From the NCBI GenBank assembly GCA_030430205.1, contig JAUIGE010000048.1:1-44804 (forward strand): a DNA stretch of 44,804 nt, in the 5' to 3' direction. A program made the translations under genes and the position numbers. The stretch comes from Bacteroidia bacterium. Lineage in GTDB: Bacteria > Bacteroidota > Bacteroidia > J057. Position 1 is the first letter of the stretch. Every line of letters begins with the position of its first letter. A model generated the notes under the pieces. It worked only from the letters and a program-made list of their open reading frames with translations. It was not told where the DNA came from and did not search any database. Below are positions 8,297-17,749 of the stretch, one piece after another.

Positions 8297-8384
8297 AAAA
8301 TCGTTTTCATTCGTTTACAAGATACTATTTCTTGTGTATTCATAGCGTGATTTGTAGTTTACGGTTTCGAACAACCCAAAGAAC

Positions 8385-9479
8385 ATGACCAAAAAGCCGG
8401 TAATTATATTGGTAGCACTTATGCTGCCCTTTATTCAGTCGTTCCATAAATTGGAGCCTCAGCAGGAGAAGCCAAAAAATATCATTTTGATGATAGGAGA
8501 TGGCATGGGCTTATCCCAGATTTCGGCAGCGCTCATTGCCAATGGCAACAAACTCAATATGGAGCGTTTCAGGCATATCGGTCTTGTCAAGACTTTTGCT
8601 GCTGACAACCTGGTGACCAAATCCGGAGCGGCAGCCACAGCCTTTGCCTCGGGAACCAAGACCAAAAATGGCTTTATAGGCCTCACCCAAAGCCGAAAAC
8701 CGCTTCATAGCATACTGGAAATCGCACACCAGCGAGGCCTTGGCACGGGCCTGGTCGTAACCTCTTACATTCAACATGCTACTCCGGCAAGTTTTTATGC
8801 CCATGTCCCGGACAGATATGATTATGAAGGAATCACCCTGGACTTGCTCAATGGCTCGGTAGATATTGCAGTAGGCGGCGGCAGGAAGTTTTTTGAAAAA
8901 AGAAAAGATGAGCTCTCCCTGCTCGATTCTCTTGAGAAAAGAGGCTACGAAATTTTCAATTCGCTGAGCAAAGCCGAAAAAAAATCGAATAGCGGAAGAA
9001 TGATGGTAATCGCCAATCATGACCACATGCCTCCCATGCATGCAGGCAGGGGCAAATACCTCAGCAAGGCAGCTGAATTTACCATAGACAAGCTCAAAAA
9101 GAACGAAAATGGCTTTTTTCTGCTGGTAGAAGGCTCTCAGATAGACTGGGGCGGACACGCCAATGATAAAGAGTATATCATCAATGAATTGATTGATTTT
9201 GACAGGGCCATAGGCCGTGTGCTTGATTTTGCGGAGGCTGATGGCAATACGCTGGTGATCGTCACTGCCGATCATGAAACAGGCGGATTTTCCGTGGAGG
9301 GCGGATCGCTCCAAAACTTCGAAGTCATCGGTGACTTCACCTCTGCCGAGCATACCGCGACCATGGTGCCGCTTTTTGCTTTTGGTCCCGGCTCCGAAGC
9401 TTTTACGGGAATTTTTGACAATACTGATATTTTCAGGAAAATGATGGCTGCTTATGCTTTTGAGCTGGAAAAGCCCTGA
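8385..9479 (+). CDS. Alkaline phosphatase
   Basis: This 364-residue protein shows the alkaline phosphatase fold and metal-site motifs. They are ILMIGDGMG (Asp39), the nucleophile segment TKSGAAATAFASG (Ser80), HAGRGKYLSKAAEFTIDKL, LVEGSQIDWGGHAND, VTADHETGGF and EHTATMVPLFAFGPG. It hydrolyses phosphomonoesters using two zinc ions and a magnesium ion. The Asp normally preceding the nucleophile Ser is Lys79 here. The N-terminal hydrophobic stretch (residues 5-20) is a probable signal peptide, so the enzyme should act in the periplasm. It ends 2 nt from the end of the convergent MerR gene. Monomeric Bacteroidota enzymes of this type are often somewhat longer, so some crown loops may be missing. 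Confidence 0.93.
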   Translation: MTKKPVIILVALMLPFIQSFHKLEPQQEKPKNIILMIGDGMGLSQISAALIANGNKLNMERFRHIGLVKTFAADNLVTKSGAAATAFASGTKTKNGFIGLTQSRKPLHSILEIAHQRGLGTGLVVTSYIQHATPASFYAHVPDRYDYEGITLDLLNGSVDIAVGGGRKFFEKRKDELSLLDSLEKRGYEIFNSLSKAEKKSNSGRMMVIANHDHMPPMHAGRGKYLSKAAEFTIDKLKKNENGFFLLVEGSQIDWGGHANDKEYIINELIDFDRAIGRVLDFAEADGNTLVIVTADHETGGFSVEGGSLQNFEVIGDFTSAEHTATMVPLFAFGPGSEAFTGIFDNTDIFRKMMAAYAFELEKP

Positions 9480-9481
9480 TT

Positions 9482-10372
9482 TTAGGCCTGATTCAGGCCA
9501 TCAATAAACCCGACCATTTCCGGAACGTCCCTGATGAGATTTACCCCCTGAGGAACCACCTCAGGCCTCGAAAGCACCTGATATCCGGAAACCAATACCT
9601 GGGCCGAAGGGTAAGCGTCTACCAATTCCTGGAGGTAGTTTTCCAGGCCATCCTGGTTTGGGAAACTGGTAAAAACCGTAAAGTAATAATCGGGCTTGTA
9701 TACTTCATGAACCGTCTGTAGATCGCTCATAGGCAAATTTTGCCCTAAATAAACAACCTGATGCTGTCTTGATTTCAGGAGAAAAGCTGTAAAAAGCAAG
9801 CTCAACTCATGCAGCTCGCCTTCGGGTAAAAACAGCACAAATTTCTTCGCATCGGGATGGGGTTCACGGATCTGTCCATCAATGGCCACAATTAGTTTTT
9901 GGCGTATCAGCTGGGAGATAAAATGCTCATGGGCCGGGTTGATATTGCCCGTTTGCCAAAGGATTCCTATTTGCTGGAGGAAAGGATACAGGATGCAGAG
10001 CATCGTTTTCTCAAAACCAAATTGCAATACATTGGTAGAAATGATTTTCTCAAAGCGGTTTTCATCCAAATTTACCATCGCTATCACCAGGGCATTTACC
10101 TGATTGGGAAAATCCAAATTCGTATTGCTAATCTGAATTACCGTATCAGATATTTCTTCCTCTTCCATCTCGGCGATGCGGGATATCTTGTAGTTGTTTT
10201 TGTTGAGAAGGGAAATATTCATGATGAGACGCAAATCGTCATCATTGTAAAACCGGATGCGGCTGGCTGTTCGCTTGGGCTGAATAATATTATAGCGTTG
10301 CTCCCAAATCCTGAGTGTATGGGCTTTAATGCCAGATAATTGTTCCAGTTCCTTAATAGAATATGTTCCCAC
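9482..10372 (-). CDS. MerR-type regulator with cobalamin-binding domain (CarH/LitR-like)
   Basis: Residues 1-70 form a MerR winged helix (YSIKELEQLSGIKAHTLRIW, then RYNIIQPKR). Residues 90-165 match the helical cap of CarH-type photoreceptors and residues 175-290 the Rossmann-like B12 domain. The W-x9-EH motif that cradles adenosylcobalamin is intact (Trp139, Glu149, His150), and the lower axial ligand motif E-x-H is present (Glu186, His188 in EGELHELS). In this family adenosylcobalamin drives tetramer formation and DNA binding, and light breaks the Co-C bond to release repression. The residue after Trp139 is Gln140, where Thermus CarH has the His that ligates cobalt after illumination. No carotenoid genes are adjacent, so the regulon is unknown. 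Confidence 0.9.
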   Translation of the reverse strand: MGTYSIKELEQLSGIKAHTLRIWEQRYNIIQPKRTASRIRFYNDDDLRLIMNISLLNKNNYKISRIAEMEEEEISDTVIQISNTNLDFPNQVNALVIAMVNLDENRFEKIISTNVLQFGFEKTMLCILYPFLQQIGILWQTGNINPAHEHFISQLIRQKLIVAIDGQIREPHPDAKKFVLFLPEGELHELSLLFTAFLLKSRQHQVVYLGQNLPMSDLQTVHEVYKPDYYFTVFTSFPNQDGLENYLQELVDAYPSAQVLVSGYQVLSRPEVVPQGVNLIRDVPEMVGFIDGLNQA

Positions 10373-10505
10373 AAATATTAAAAATTAGGTTTCTCCTTTC
10401 ATCGAATCCAAAAGAATGCTAACCCCCCTCTGGTGAGAAATGTTTCCAAAATAGATAGTTTTTTCCATTCATATAGAATTCTCATTCAATTTTACCTAAA
10501 ATGGC

Positions 10506-10513
10506 TATCTTTG
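10506..10513 (+). promoter_or_regulatory. -7 promoter element TATCTTTG
   Basis: Exact match to TAnnTTTG, 35 nt before the ATG of the lipoprotein gene at 10549. A clear TTTG at the expected distance upstream is not visible, so this is a half-match promoter. Confidence 0.5.
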
Positions 10514-10548
10514 ACAATTTAGATCATATCGCAGCCAATTAACCATTT

Positions 10549-11607
10549 ATGCATAGATCCCATTTCCCATTTCTGCCTATTATCCTCAGCCTCCTCTTTT
10601 TCGCCTGCGAACCCACCACCCAGCAACAGGAAAACCCGCCTCAGACGGATTCTACAGACTTGCCTTTGGATACGGTGGCCGCAGACCCTTCACTTTCAGA
10701 TGAAGCCACAGCGGCCCAGGAGGCTATAGTGGCCAGATTGCGCCAATATTATGATGATCTGGAAAACAAACAATTGGACGAAAGCCAGTATTTCGCGCCG
10801 GTTGTGGAGGTATTTTATTCGCAAAAAAACCAAAGCAGGGAGAAAATCGGGCAAATAATCCGAAGCGGTTTTGAAAATATCATAGAACGTAAGATCACCA
10901 TGGATGAGCGTTCCTACCGGTTTTCCCAATCCGGAGATCAGTATGTGCTGGAATTTGAAGGCTTTACCAGGATCAGGCGAAAAGGCGAAAACGGAGAGAA
11001 AACGGAAAGTTTCAACAACCGCTTTGTCTTCAACAGCGACTATCAAATCATCGAATACGGACCTGCCCTGCAGGCCAAAAATATGGAACGAATGGCAGCG
11101 CCTCAGGAGGCTGCTGTTGCGGATATCTCCCGCTTTTTACAAGCGCTCAGCGAGCTCGACTTCGAGCAGGCAGACAGCTACATCCACCCGGAGCTGAAGC
11201 TCCGGTTTATCACGCGCCCTGGCGCCTATGATGTGATCTATGAGCTTACCAGCCTCAAAGAGGTCATTGAATTCAGTACCTGGATGAAAGACGCTTTCCA
11301 GGCAATGGATTGCGAAATAGCCCTGGAGGCCATGCCCCAATACGACTGCGAGGACTTTAGCAAAGAAGGTTGCTTCCTCGATGAAGTCAAAGAATTTGAC
11401 AGGCTCGTCAGCAATATGCAGGCCCTCAGCGAAGCTGAGCTTAATTCCTTCACCCAGGGACAGATGAATGATGCTGTTGAAGTACAGCAGGCCGTTCAGC
11501 TTCAGTTTGCCAATACATCCCAGACTACTGCCATGTTTTTTGGAAATATTGACGGCAAATGGTATTTGCTGATCATCGACAAAGCCCTGTACGATTGCTC
11601 TGCATGA
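10549..11607 (+). CDS. Predicted lipoprotein of unknown function
   Basis: A 352-residue protein with a lipoprotein signal peptide ending LSLLFFACEP (lipidated Cys at about residue 20). A Thr/Gln/Asp-rich linker follows to about residue 55. Residues 60-170 (LRQYYDDLENKQLDES, RSGFENIIERKITM, RFVFNSDYQIIEYGPA) look like an NTF2-like alpha/beta domain. A second similar segment (FLQALSELDFEQADSYIHPE) begins near residue 195, so two tandem NTF2-like folds are possible. Such domains often bind small molecules or cell wall pieces, but no specific role can be given. The M16 peptidase lipoprotein gene follows after 52 nt on the same strand, so the two may be co-transcribed. Confidence 0.75.
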   Translation: MHRSHFPFLPIILSLLFFACEPTTQQQENPPQTDSTDLPLDTVAADPSLSDEATAAQEAIVARLRQYYDDLENKQLDESQYFAPVVEVFYSQKNQSREKIGQIIRSGFENIIERKITMDERSYRFSQSGDQYVLEFEGFTRIRRKGENGEKTESFNNRFVFNSDYQIIEYGPALQAKNMERMAAPQEAAVADISRFLQALSELDFEQADSYIHPELKLRFITRPGAYDVIYELTSLKEVIEFSTWMKDAFQAMDCEIALEAMPQYDCEDFSKEGCFLDEVKEFDRLVSNMQALSEAELNSFTQGQMNDAVEVQQAVQLQFANTSQTTAMFFGNIDGKWYLLIIDKALYDCSA

Positions 11608-11659
11608 GTCATTTTTTAGCTTTTTATTTCAACCATCTGTCAATACATTTTTAAATTTT

Positions 11660-14512
11660 ATGATAAGAAAATTCTATTTGCCAGCTATTACAGCCGTTTT
11701 AGCTATTGGTTTGTTTTGGGGCTGCAAAAGCACCCAGGACGTGAGCAGCAGCTCCCCTACCCCCTCTATTCCCAACCCAGTCCCTTTTGACTCCGACGCC
11801 CGCATGGGCGTGCTGGAAAATGGCATGCGCTACTACATTCGCCAGAATGGAAAACCTGAGAATTATGCCGAGCTACGCCTGGCAGTCAATGCAGGATCTA
11901 TCCTGGAAGAGGACGACCAGCAGGGACTCGCCCACTTCGTGGAGCACATGTGCTTCAATGGAACCCAAAATTTCCCCAAAAATGAACTGGTGGATTATCT
12001 TGAATCTATAGGCACAAAATTCGGTGCGCACCTCAACGCCTACACTTCTTTTGATGAGACTGTGTATATGCTTCGCGTTCCCACCGACTCTGCCGAGCAG
12101 TTTGAAACCGGGATGCAAATCATGGAAGACTGGGCCCATAATGTGAGTTTTGATGGGGAAGAAATAGATAAAGAACGCGGCGTGGTCATAGAGGAATGGC
12201 GCCTGCGCCTGGGTGCTTCCAACCGCATGAGCCAAAAGACATTTCCTGTCACTTTTTACAACTCTCAGTATGCGAATCGCTTGCCCATCGGCAAGGAGGA
12301 AATCCTCAAAAACTTTGACCATGAAGCACTTAGGCGCTATTACAAAGATTGGTATCGTCCCGATCTGATGGCACTTGTGGCAGTAGGTGATTTTGACCCG
12401 GATGAGGTGGAGAAAATGATCAAGGAGAAATTTGGCCGTATCCCAAAAGCTGTCTCTCCGAAAGAAAGGACCGAGTTCGAAATACCCGATCATGCCGACA
12501 CCAAGGTAGCCATCGTAACCGATCAGGAAGCGACCCGCAGCACAGTTGAAATTCAGTACAAGCACCCTGCACAAAAAATCAACAACCTGGACGACTATCG
12601 CTCCTCCATAGTCTCCCGCCTTTGCAATATGATGCTGGACGCAAGGCTTGAAGAACTGACCAAATCTGCCGCTCCGCCATTTTCCTTTGCCTTTACAGGC
12701 TATGGAAGCATGGTTAAGAATAAGGATTCTTACTCTACCACCGCCTTTGTGCCTTCAGGCGGACACATGAAAGCGCTCGGCGCTTTGGTAGAGGAAAATG
12801 AGCGCGCCGCGCGCTTTGGTTTTACCGAGTCAGAACTCGAAAGAGCCAGGCGCAGCTACCTCTCACAGCTCGAAAGAGCTGTCAATGAAAAAGACAAGAC
12901 GGAGTCTTCCCGTCTGGTATGGCGCTATGTGCGCCATTATCTGAATGGCAGCCCTGCCATCTCCACAGAGGATCAGGATAAACTTGCACAGCAATTTTTG
13001 CCGACCATAACACTCCCCGAAGCCAACCAGCGAATCAAGAGCTGGATCATAGATGAAAACCGCGTCGTGGTGATGCAGGGACCTGAAAAAGAAGGCATTG
13101 AAATGCCTTCAGAAGCAGATGTGCTCAAGCTCATCAACTCCGTCGAGCAGCTCGAACTCAGCGCCTATGAGGACGAAGTGATTCGTGAACCTCTGTTTGG
13201 AGACCGCCCGGATGCAGCTAAGGTGCTCACGGAAAAAGAAGTCGAAAAGCTCGGAATAACCGAAATAGTATTTGAAAATGGCGTCCGTGTCATTCTCAAG
13301 CCTACCGACTTCCAAAACGATCAAATCAGCCTCGCGGCATTTAGTCCTGGCGGACACTCGACTGTCCCCGATGCGCAGTATCAGTCTGCGACCCTGGCTT
13401 CTTCCATCATTGGCAGCTCGGGCCTGGGGCCTTATGATGCCACACAGCTGGAGAAATTCCTTTCAGATAAAAACATCCGCCTGCGGCCCTACATCTCTGA
13501 ACTGGAAGAAGGTTTCCAGGGATCCTCCTCTGTAAAAGATCAGGAAATCTTTTTGCAGATGCTCAACCTGTATTTCACCGCTCCCCGCAAAGACAAAACA
13601 GCCTTTGATGCCATGATGGGAATGCAGCGGACATTTATGGAGAATATGCTTTCCAACCCCTCCACCTACTTCAATGCAGAACGCACCAAATATATGTATA
13701 GCGATCACCCTCGCCGCCAGTTTCCCAGCATGGAAAGCATGGACCAGGTGAAGCTCGATGAAGCCTATTCCATCTATTTGGATCGTTTTTCAGACATCAG
13801 TGATTTCACTTTTATCTTCGTGGGCAATATGGACAAAGCGGAATTCACTTCGCTTTTGGCTGCTTATCTGGGCTCTATTCCCACCAAAAAGCGGGAAGAA
13901 AGCTGGAAAGATGTGGGCGTAAAAATCAAGCCCGGTGTTCATGAGCAAAAAATCTATAAAGGCCGCGAGCCGAAAAGCTCCGTTTACATGATGTTTCATG
14001 GCGATATGGAGTGGAACCTGCAAAACCGCTATGACCTCAATGCGATGGTGCAGGTGCTGCGGATCATGTTGCGCGAGTCATTGCGGGAGGAAAAAGGAGG
14101 CGTGTATGGCGTCAGTGTAAATGCCTCTCCCCAGCGCATCCCTTCACAGAAATATACCATCACCGTGTCTTTTGGCTGCGCGCCAGAAAATGCAGAGGAG
14201 CTGATCAAAACAGCCAGGATGGATATCGAAAAGCTTCAGAAAGAAGGGGCATCTGAAAAAAACCTGCAAAAGGTGAAAGAAACCCAACGCAAAGAGATCG
14301 AAGTGGGCCAAAAGCAAAATGACTACTGGCTCAGGCAGTTGAATTTCATGTATGAAAACGGGCTGGAACCTTCTGCCATGGATTTGGATGCCAAAGACAG
14401 CAAGATTGAAAAGCTCAGCGCTGAGGACATCCGCAAAGCAGCTTTGAAATACCTCGATGGTGAAAACTATATGCAGTTTTTGCTGTATCCGGAGACCAAA
14501 CCGGCGGATTAG
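11660..14512 (+). CDS. M16 family zinc metallopeptidase, lipoprotein
   Basis: This 950-residue protein has a lipoprotein signal (IGLFWGCKS, Cys22). The inverted zinc motif is HFVEH (His92, Glu95, His96), and the third ligand is in KERGVVIEEW (about Glu172). The length and the four repeated alpha/beta domains fit the large PqqL-like M16 peptidases. A catalytic N-terminal half pairs with a degenerate C-terminal half beginning near residue 540 (VEKLGITEIVFENGVRVILK). These enzymes degrade peptides or small proteins, here probably at the periplasmic face of a membrane. The signature RESLREEKGGVYGVSV of the last domain is present. The gene ends just before an octanucleotide array and is convergent with a small secreted protein gene. 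Confidence 0.94.
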   Translation: MIRKFYLPAITAVLAIGLFWGCKSTQDVSSSSPTPSIPNPVPFDSDARMGVLENGMRYYIRQNGKPENYAELRLAVNAGSILEEDDQQGLAHFVEHMCFNGTQNFPKNELVDYLESIGTKFGAHLNAYTSFDETVYMLRVPTDSAEQFETGMQIMEDWAHNVSFDGEEIDKERGVVIEEWRLRLGASNRMSQKTFPVTFYNSQYANRLPIGKEEILKNFDHEALRRYYKDWYRPDLMALVAVGDFDPDEVEKMIKEKFGRIPKAVSPKERTEFEIPDHADTKVAIVTDQEATRSTVEIQYKHPAQKINNLDDYRSSIVSRLCNMMLDARLEELTKSAAPPFSFAFTGYGSMVKNKDSYSTTAFVPSGGHMKALGALVEENERAARFGFTESELERARRSYLSQLERAVNEKDKTESSRLVWRYVRHYLNGSPAISTEDQDKLAQQFLPTITLPEANQRIKSWIIDENRVVVMQGPEKEGIEMPSEADVLKLINSVEQLELSAYEDEVIREPLFGDRPDAAKVLTEKEVEKLGITEIVFENGVRVILKPTDFQNDQISLAAFSPGGHSTVPDAQYQSATLASSIIGSSGLGPYDATQLEKFLSDKNIRLRPYISELEEGFQGSSSVKDQEIFLQMLNLYFTAPRKDKTAFDAMMGMQRTFMENMLSNPSTYFNAERTKYMYSDHPRRQFPSMESMDQVKLDEAYSIYLDRFSDISDFTFIFVGNMDKAEFTSLLAAYLGSIPTKKREESWKDVGVKIKPGVHEQKIYKGREPKSSVYMMFHGDMEWNLQNRYDLNAMVQVLRIMLRESLREEKGGVYGVSVNASPQRIPSQKYTITVSFGCAPENAEELIKTARMDIEKLQKEGASEKNLQKVKETQRKEIEVGQKQNDYWLRQLNFMYENGLEPSAMDLDAKDSKIEKLSAEDIRKAALKYLDGENYMQFLLYPETKPAD

Positions 14513-14514
14513 GA

Positions 14515-14585
14515 GGATGTGCAGATTTGCAGATTAGAGGATGTGAAGATGTGAGGATGATTGCTTTATTCTATTCTGCGAATCT
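14515..14585. repeat. Octanucleotide tandem array with inverted partner (locus B)
   Basis: Six units of 8 nt run from 14515 to 14562: GGATGTGC, AGATTTGC, AGATTAGA, GGATGTGA, AGATGTGA, GGATGATT. After 7 nt, positions 14570-14585 carry on the opposite strand two units in the same period, AGATTCGC and AGAATAGA. These match units two and three with two mismatches in 16. The whole can fold as a hairpin between two convergent genes. The inverted part overlaps the last codons of the minus-strand gene. Confidence 0.72.
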
Positions 14586-15002
14586 GAACTTCAGTTTGAT
14601 GGAGGTAACGGCCCCGCCGCGCTCATGGCGCAGAAAGGCGGGGTCGTTTTCGCCTATCTGAAACCAGAATGCGATGGGCGAGCGCCTTTCTATTTCCAAC
14701 TCTTTTCTACACAAAAAAGAAAGATATCCCGGATCGGGATTGATAAACACCGGCTGATAGGCCTGCTGCGCAAGTGGCAGGCCTAACTGCTTGATGGGGG
14801 AAGTATTTTGTACAGGAAAAAAGGAAGCATCCCGCTGAAAAGAAGCAGTAGAAAAAGGACTTTTTTGCCTGCTCAATTGCAGAGAAAATGTGGATAAATC
14901 CTGAGCAAATCCCCAAATCACAAAGCATTTCAAAAAAAGGAAGATAAAAACGCTTTTTATTGGGTAATTCCTTCTAAATGAGGCTTTTCTTACTTTCATC
15001 AC
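14571..15002 (-). CDS. Small secreted protein of unknown function
   Basis: This 143-residue protein has a basic N-terminus and a signal-peptide-like stretch (SVFIFLFLKCFVIWGFAQ). The C-terminal half, with LSFLCRKELEIERRSPIAFW and GGAVTSIKLKFRF, resembles short secreted proteins of Bacteroidota that carry a CxxE..EK/R motif and end in an aromatic beta strand. I cannot name the family. Its final codons coincide with the inverted arm of an 8-nt repeat array, so the terminal Ala-Glu may be repeat-derived. It is divergent from gyrA by about 145 nt. Confidence 0.65.
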   Translation of the reverse strand: MMKVRKASFRRNYPIKSVFIFLFLKCFVIWGFAQDLSTFSLQLSRQKSPFSTASFQRDASFFPVQNTSPIKQLGLPLAQQAYQPVFINPDPGYLSFLCRKELEIERRSPIAFWFQIGENDPAFLRHERGGAVTSIKLKFRFAE

Positions 15003-15148
15003 ATCAAAGATTTAGTTAATTTGCCAGCTTAAATTTATAGGAAAAATTGACATTTGCAGGGTTTTTAAGTTGGAAGAAAATCAGCTTTCTGCCCCCTCAG
15101 GTGCTCAAGATAACAAACCGTAAACCTATCGAACTTTTTAGCTAAGTT

Positions 15149-17698
15149 ATGGAAGAAAAAGAGCTGCAATCGGGAGGGAATATTGTCACCCGAGTGATAG
15201 AGGAAGAAATGAAGAACGCCTACATAGACTATTCTATGTCGGTAATTGTTTCCCGCGCCCTTCCCGACGTGAGAGACGGGCTGAAGCCTGTACACCGTCG
15301 TGTGTTATACGGGATGACTGATTTGGGACTTGCCTCCAATCGTCCCCACAAAAAGTCAGCGAGAATCGTCGGGGAAGTTTTGGGAAAATACCACCCCCAT
15401 GGAGACACCGCCGTCTATGACACCATGGTACGCATGGCTCAGGACTGGTCCCTGCGCTATCCTCTGGTCGATGGCCAGGGAAACTTTGGCTCCATTGACG
15501 GCGACAACCCCGCCGCCATGCGTTATACCGAGGCCCGCTTACAGAAAGTGGCTGAGGACATGATCGCCGATATTGACAAAAATACAGTCGATTTCAGAAG
15601 TAACTTTGACGACTCCCTACAGGAGCCGACTGTCCTGCCAGCTGCGCTGCCCAACCTGCTGATCAACGGCTCCAGCGGTATCGCCGTCGGTATGGCGACC
15701 AATATGCCGCCCCACAACCTCAATGAGGTTATTGATGGCATCCATGCCTATATTGACAATCCCGAGATCGAGACACTCGAACTCATGGAGCATATCAAAG
15801 GGCCCGATTTCCCTACTGCGGGCCTGATCTACGGTACGACCGGCATATACAGCGCCTACACCACCGGCAAAGGCCGGGTCGTGATGCGCGCACGCGCCGA
15901 GATCGAGACCATGAAAAATGACCGTGAGCGCATCATTATCACGGAGATCCCTTATCAGGTAAACAAATCCAAAGTGATCGCTCATATCAGCCACCTGGCT
16001 GGCGAAAAGCGACTGGAAGGCATCTCCGATGCCCGTGACGAGTCCGACCGTAACGGTATGCGCATCGTCGTGGAGGTCAAAAAAGATGCAAACGCCAATG
16101 TCGTTTTAAATAAACTCTTCCAGCTTACACAGCTGCAATCTTCCTTCAGCATCAACAATGTGGCCCTGGTCAAAGGCCGCCCGCTTACCCTTACCCTCAA
16201 GGAGATGATCCACCACTTCGTGGAGCACCGCCATGAGGTGATCGTGCGCCGTACGGAGTACGACCTGGAAGAAGCACGCCGCCGTGCCCATATACTCGAA
16301 GGCTTGCTCATCGCCCTGGATAACCTGGACGAGGTCATCAAGCTGATTCGCGCTTCGCGCACCGTAGATGCCGCCAAAAGCGGCCTGATGGAGCGCTTTG
16401 AGCTGAGCGAAGTACAGGCCAAGGCCATCCTCGACATGCGCCTGCAAAAGCTGACAGGACTCGAAAGAGAGAAAGTCCAGCAGCAGTACAACGAGCTTAT
16501 GGAGCGCATTGCCTACTACGAATCCATCCTGGGAGACGAAGTCCTGCGCATGCAAATCATCAAAGATGAATTGCAAAACATGAAGGACAAGTATGGTGAT
16601 GACAGAAGAACCGAGATCACATACGCCGAAGGCGAAATCACCATAGAGGACCTGATTGAGAACAAGGAGATGATTATCACCATCTCTCATACCGGCTATA
16701 TCAAGCGGACTGACGGGGATGAATACCGCGTACAGGCACGCGGAGGCACCGGATTCAAAGGTGCAGGCACCAAGGATGAAGACTTTGTGGAGCATATCTT
16801 CACGGCCATGAGCCACAACTATATGCTCTTTTTCACAGAGCGCGGTCGTTGCTTTTGGATGCGGGTGCATGAGATTCCCAAAGGAGACAGGACCTACAAA
16901 GGTCGCGCGATCCAAAATATCATCCAGCTGGATAGTGACGACAAGGTAAAAGCTTACCTGAATGTCCCTACCCTGAGCGATGATGACTTCCTCGACAGCC
17001 ATTTTATCATGATGGCCACCAAAAAAGGCCAGGTGAAAAAGACTTCTCTCCGCGCTTATAGCCGCGTGCGTGTGAATGGCATCAACGCCATTACCATCAA
17101 TGAAGGGGATGATTTGCTGGAAGCCAAGCTTACAGATGGCAATAGCGAGATCATGCTCGCAGGCCGCTCCGGCATGGCTGTTCGCTTTCATGAAAGCCAG
17201 GTGCGGGAAATGGGCCGTACGGCCGCCGGGGTGAGAGGCATTCGCCTCTCGGACAAAGGAGACGACGAAGTCGTGGGTATGGTCATTGTCCCCAATGATG
17301 AAAGCAACTTGCTCGTTGTTTCTGAAAAAGGCTACGGAAAACAAACCAATATCTCCGAGTATCGCATCACCAACAGAGGTGGTAAAGGGGTGAAAACCCT
17401 GAATGTTTCCGCCAAAACAGGTAAACTGCTTGCAATCAAGCAAGTCGAAAAAGATGATGATGTGATGATCATTACAAGAAATGGCATCACAATTCGTATG
17501 AGTGTTGACGGAATCAGTGAGTTGGGCAGAAATACACAAGGCGTGCGCCTTATTCGCCTAAAATCCGACGATGAAATCGCCTCCGTTGCCAGAGTTGCAG
17601 AAAATGAGGATGAAGAAGATGAAAGGGATGAGAATGTAAGCTCCACTGATGGCAATGATGTGACCTCTACAGATAACGAAGGTCAGAATGAGGAATAA
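15149..17698 (+). CDS. gyrA: DNA gyrase subunit A
   Basis: The 849-residue protein is a full-length type IIA topoisomerase A subunit. It starts with the conserved [18 protein letters not shown] segment. The active-site Tyr is Tyr126 in AAMRYTE, which makes the transient DNA break. The segment [12 protein letters not shown] near residue 530 is the GyrA box region that wraps DNA, favouring gyrase over topoisomerase IV. The C-terminal beta-pinwheel covers about residues 515-820. A very acidic tail ([13 protein letters not shown]) ends the protein, as is common in gyrases. At the two classical quinolone-resistance positions the residues are Thr87 (E. coli Ser83) and Asp91 (Asp87). Thr at the first position is natural in some genera, so resistance cannot be inferred. 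gyrB is not in the window. Confidence 0.98.
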   Translation: MEEKELQSGGNIVTRVIEEEMKNAYIDYSMSVIVSRALPDVRDGLKPVHRRVLYGMTDLGLASNRPHKKSARIVGEVLGKYHPHGDTAVYDTMVRMAQDWSLRYPLVDGQGNFGSIDGDNPAAMRYTEARLQKVAEDMIADIDKNTVDFRSNFDDSLQEPTVLPAALPNLLINGSSGIAVGMATNMPPHNLNEVIDGIHAYIDNPEIETLELMEHIKGPDFPTAGLIYGTTGIYSAYTTGKGRVVMRARAEIETMKNDRERIIITEIPYQVNKSKVIAHISHLAGEKRLEGISDARDESDRNGMRIVVEVKKDANANVVLNKLFQLTQLQSSFSINNVALVKGRPLTLTLKEMIHHFVEHRHEVIVRRTEYDLEEARRRAHILEGLLIALDNLDEVIKLIRASRTVDAAKSGLMERFELSEVQAKAILDMRLQKLTGLEREKVQQQYNELMERIAYYESILGDEVLRMQIIKDELQNMKDKYGDDRRTEITYAEGEITIEDLIENKEMIITISHTGYIKRTDGDEYRVQARGGTGFKGAGTKDEDFVEHIFTAMSHNYMLFFTERGRCFWMRVHEIPKGDRTYKGRAIQNIIQLDSDDKVKAYLNVPTLSDDDFLDSHFIMMATKKGQVKKTSLRAYSRVRVNGINAITINEGDDLLEAKLTDGNSEIMLAGRSGMAVRFHESQVREMGRTAAGVRGIRLSDKGDDEVVGMVIVPNDESNLLVVSEKGYGKQTNISEYRITNRGGKGVKTLNVSAKTGKLLAIKQVEKDDDVMIITRNGITIRMSVDGISELGRNTQGVRLIRLKSDDEIASVARVAENEDEEDERDENVSSTDGNDVTSTDNEGQNEE

Positions 17699-17749
17699 AC
17701 ACACATAATTGCTACTTTAACTTAACTAAATATTGTAAATCTTAAATCA

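Noticed and set aside
15149-15600. Thr87 of GyrA as a quinolone-resistance mutation
   Set aside because: Thr at this position is natural in several genera. Without a sensitive relative for comparison no resistance can be inferred.
16106-17539. A 477-codon open frame antisense to gyrA
   Set aside because: A shadow frame of a conserved gene with biased codon use; the composition (His, Asp, Phe rich) is not protein-like, and gyrA on the plus strand is certain.
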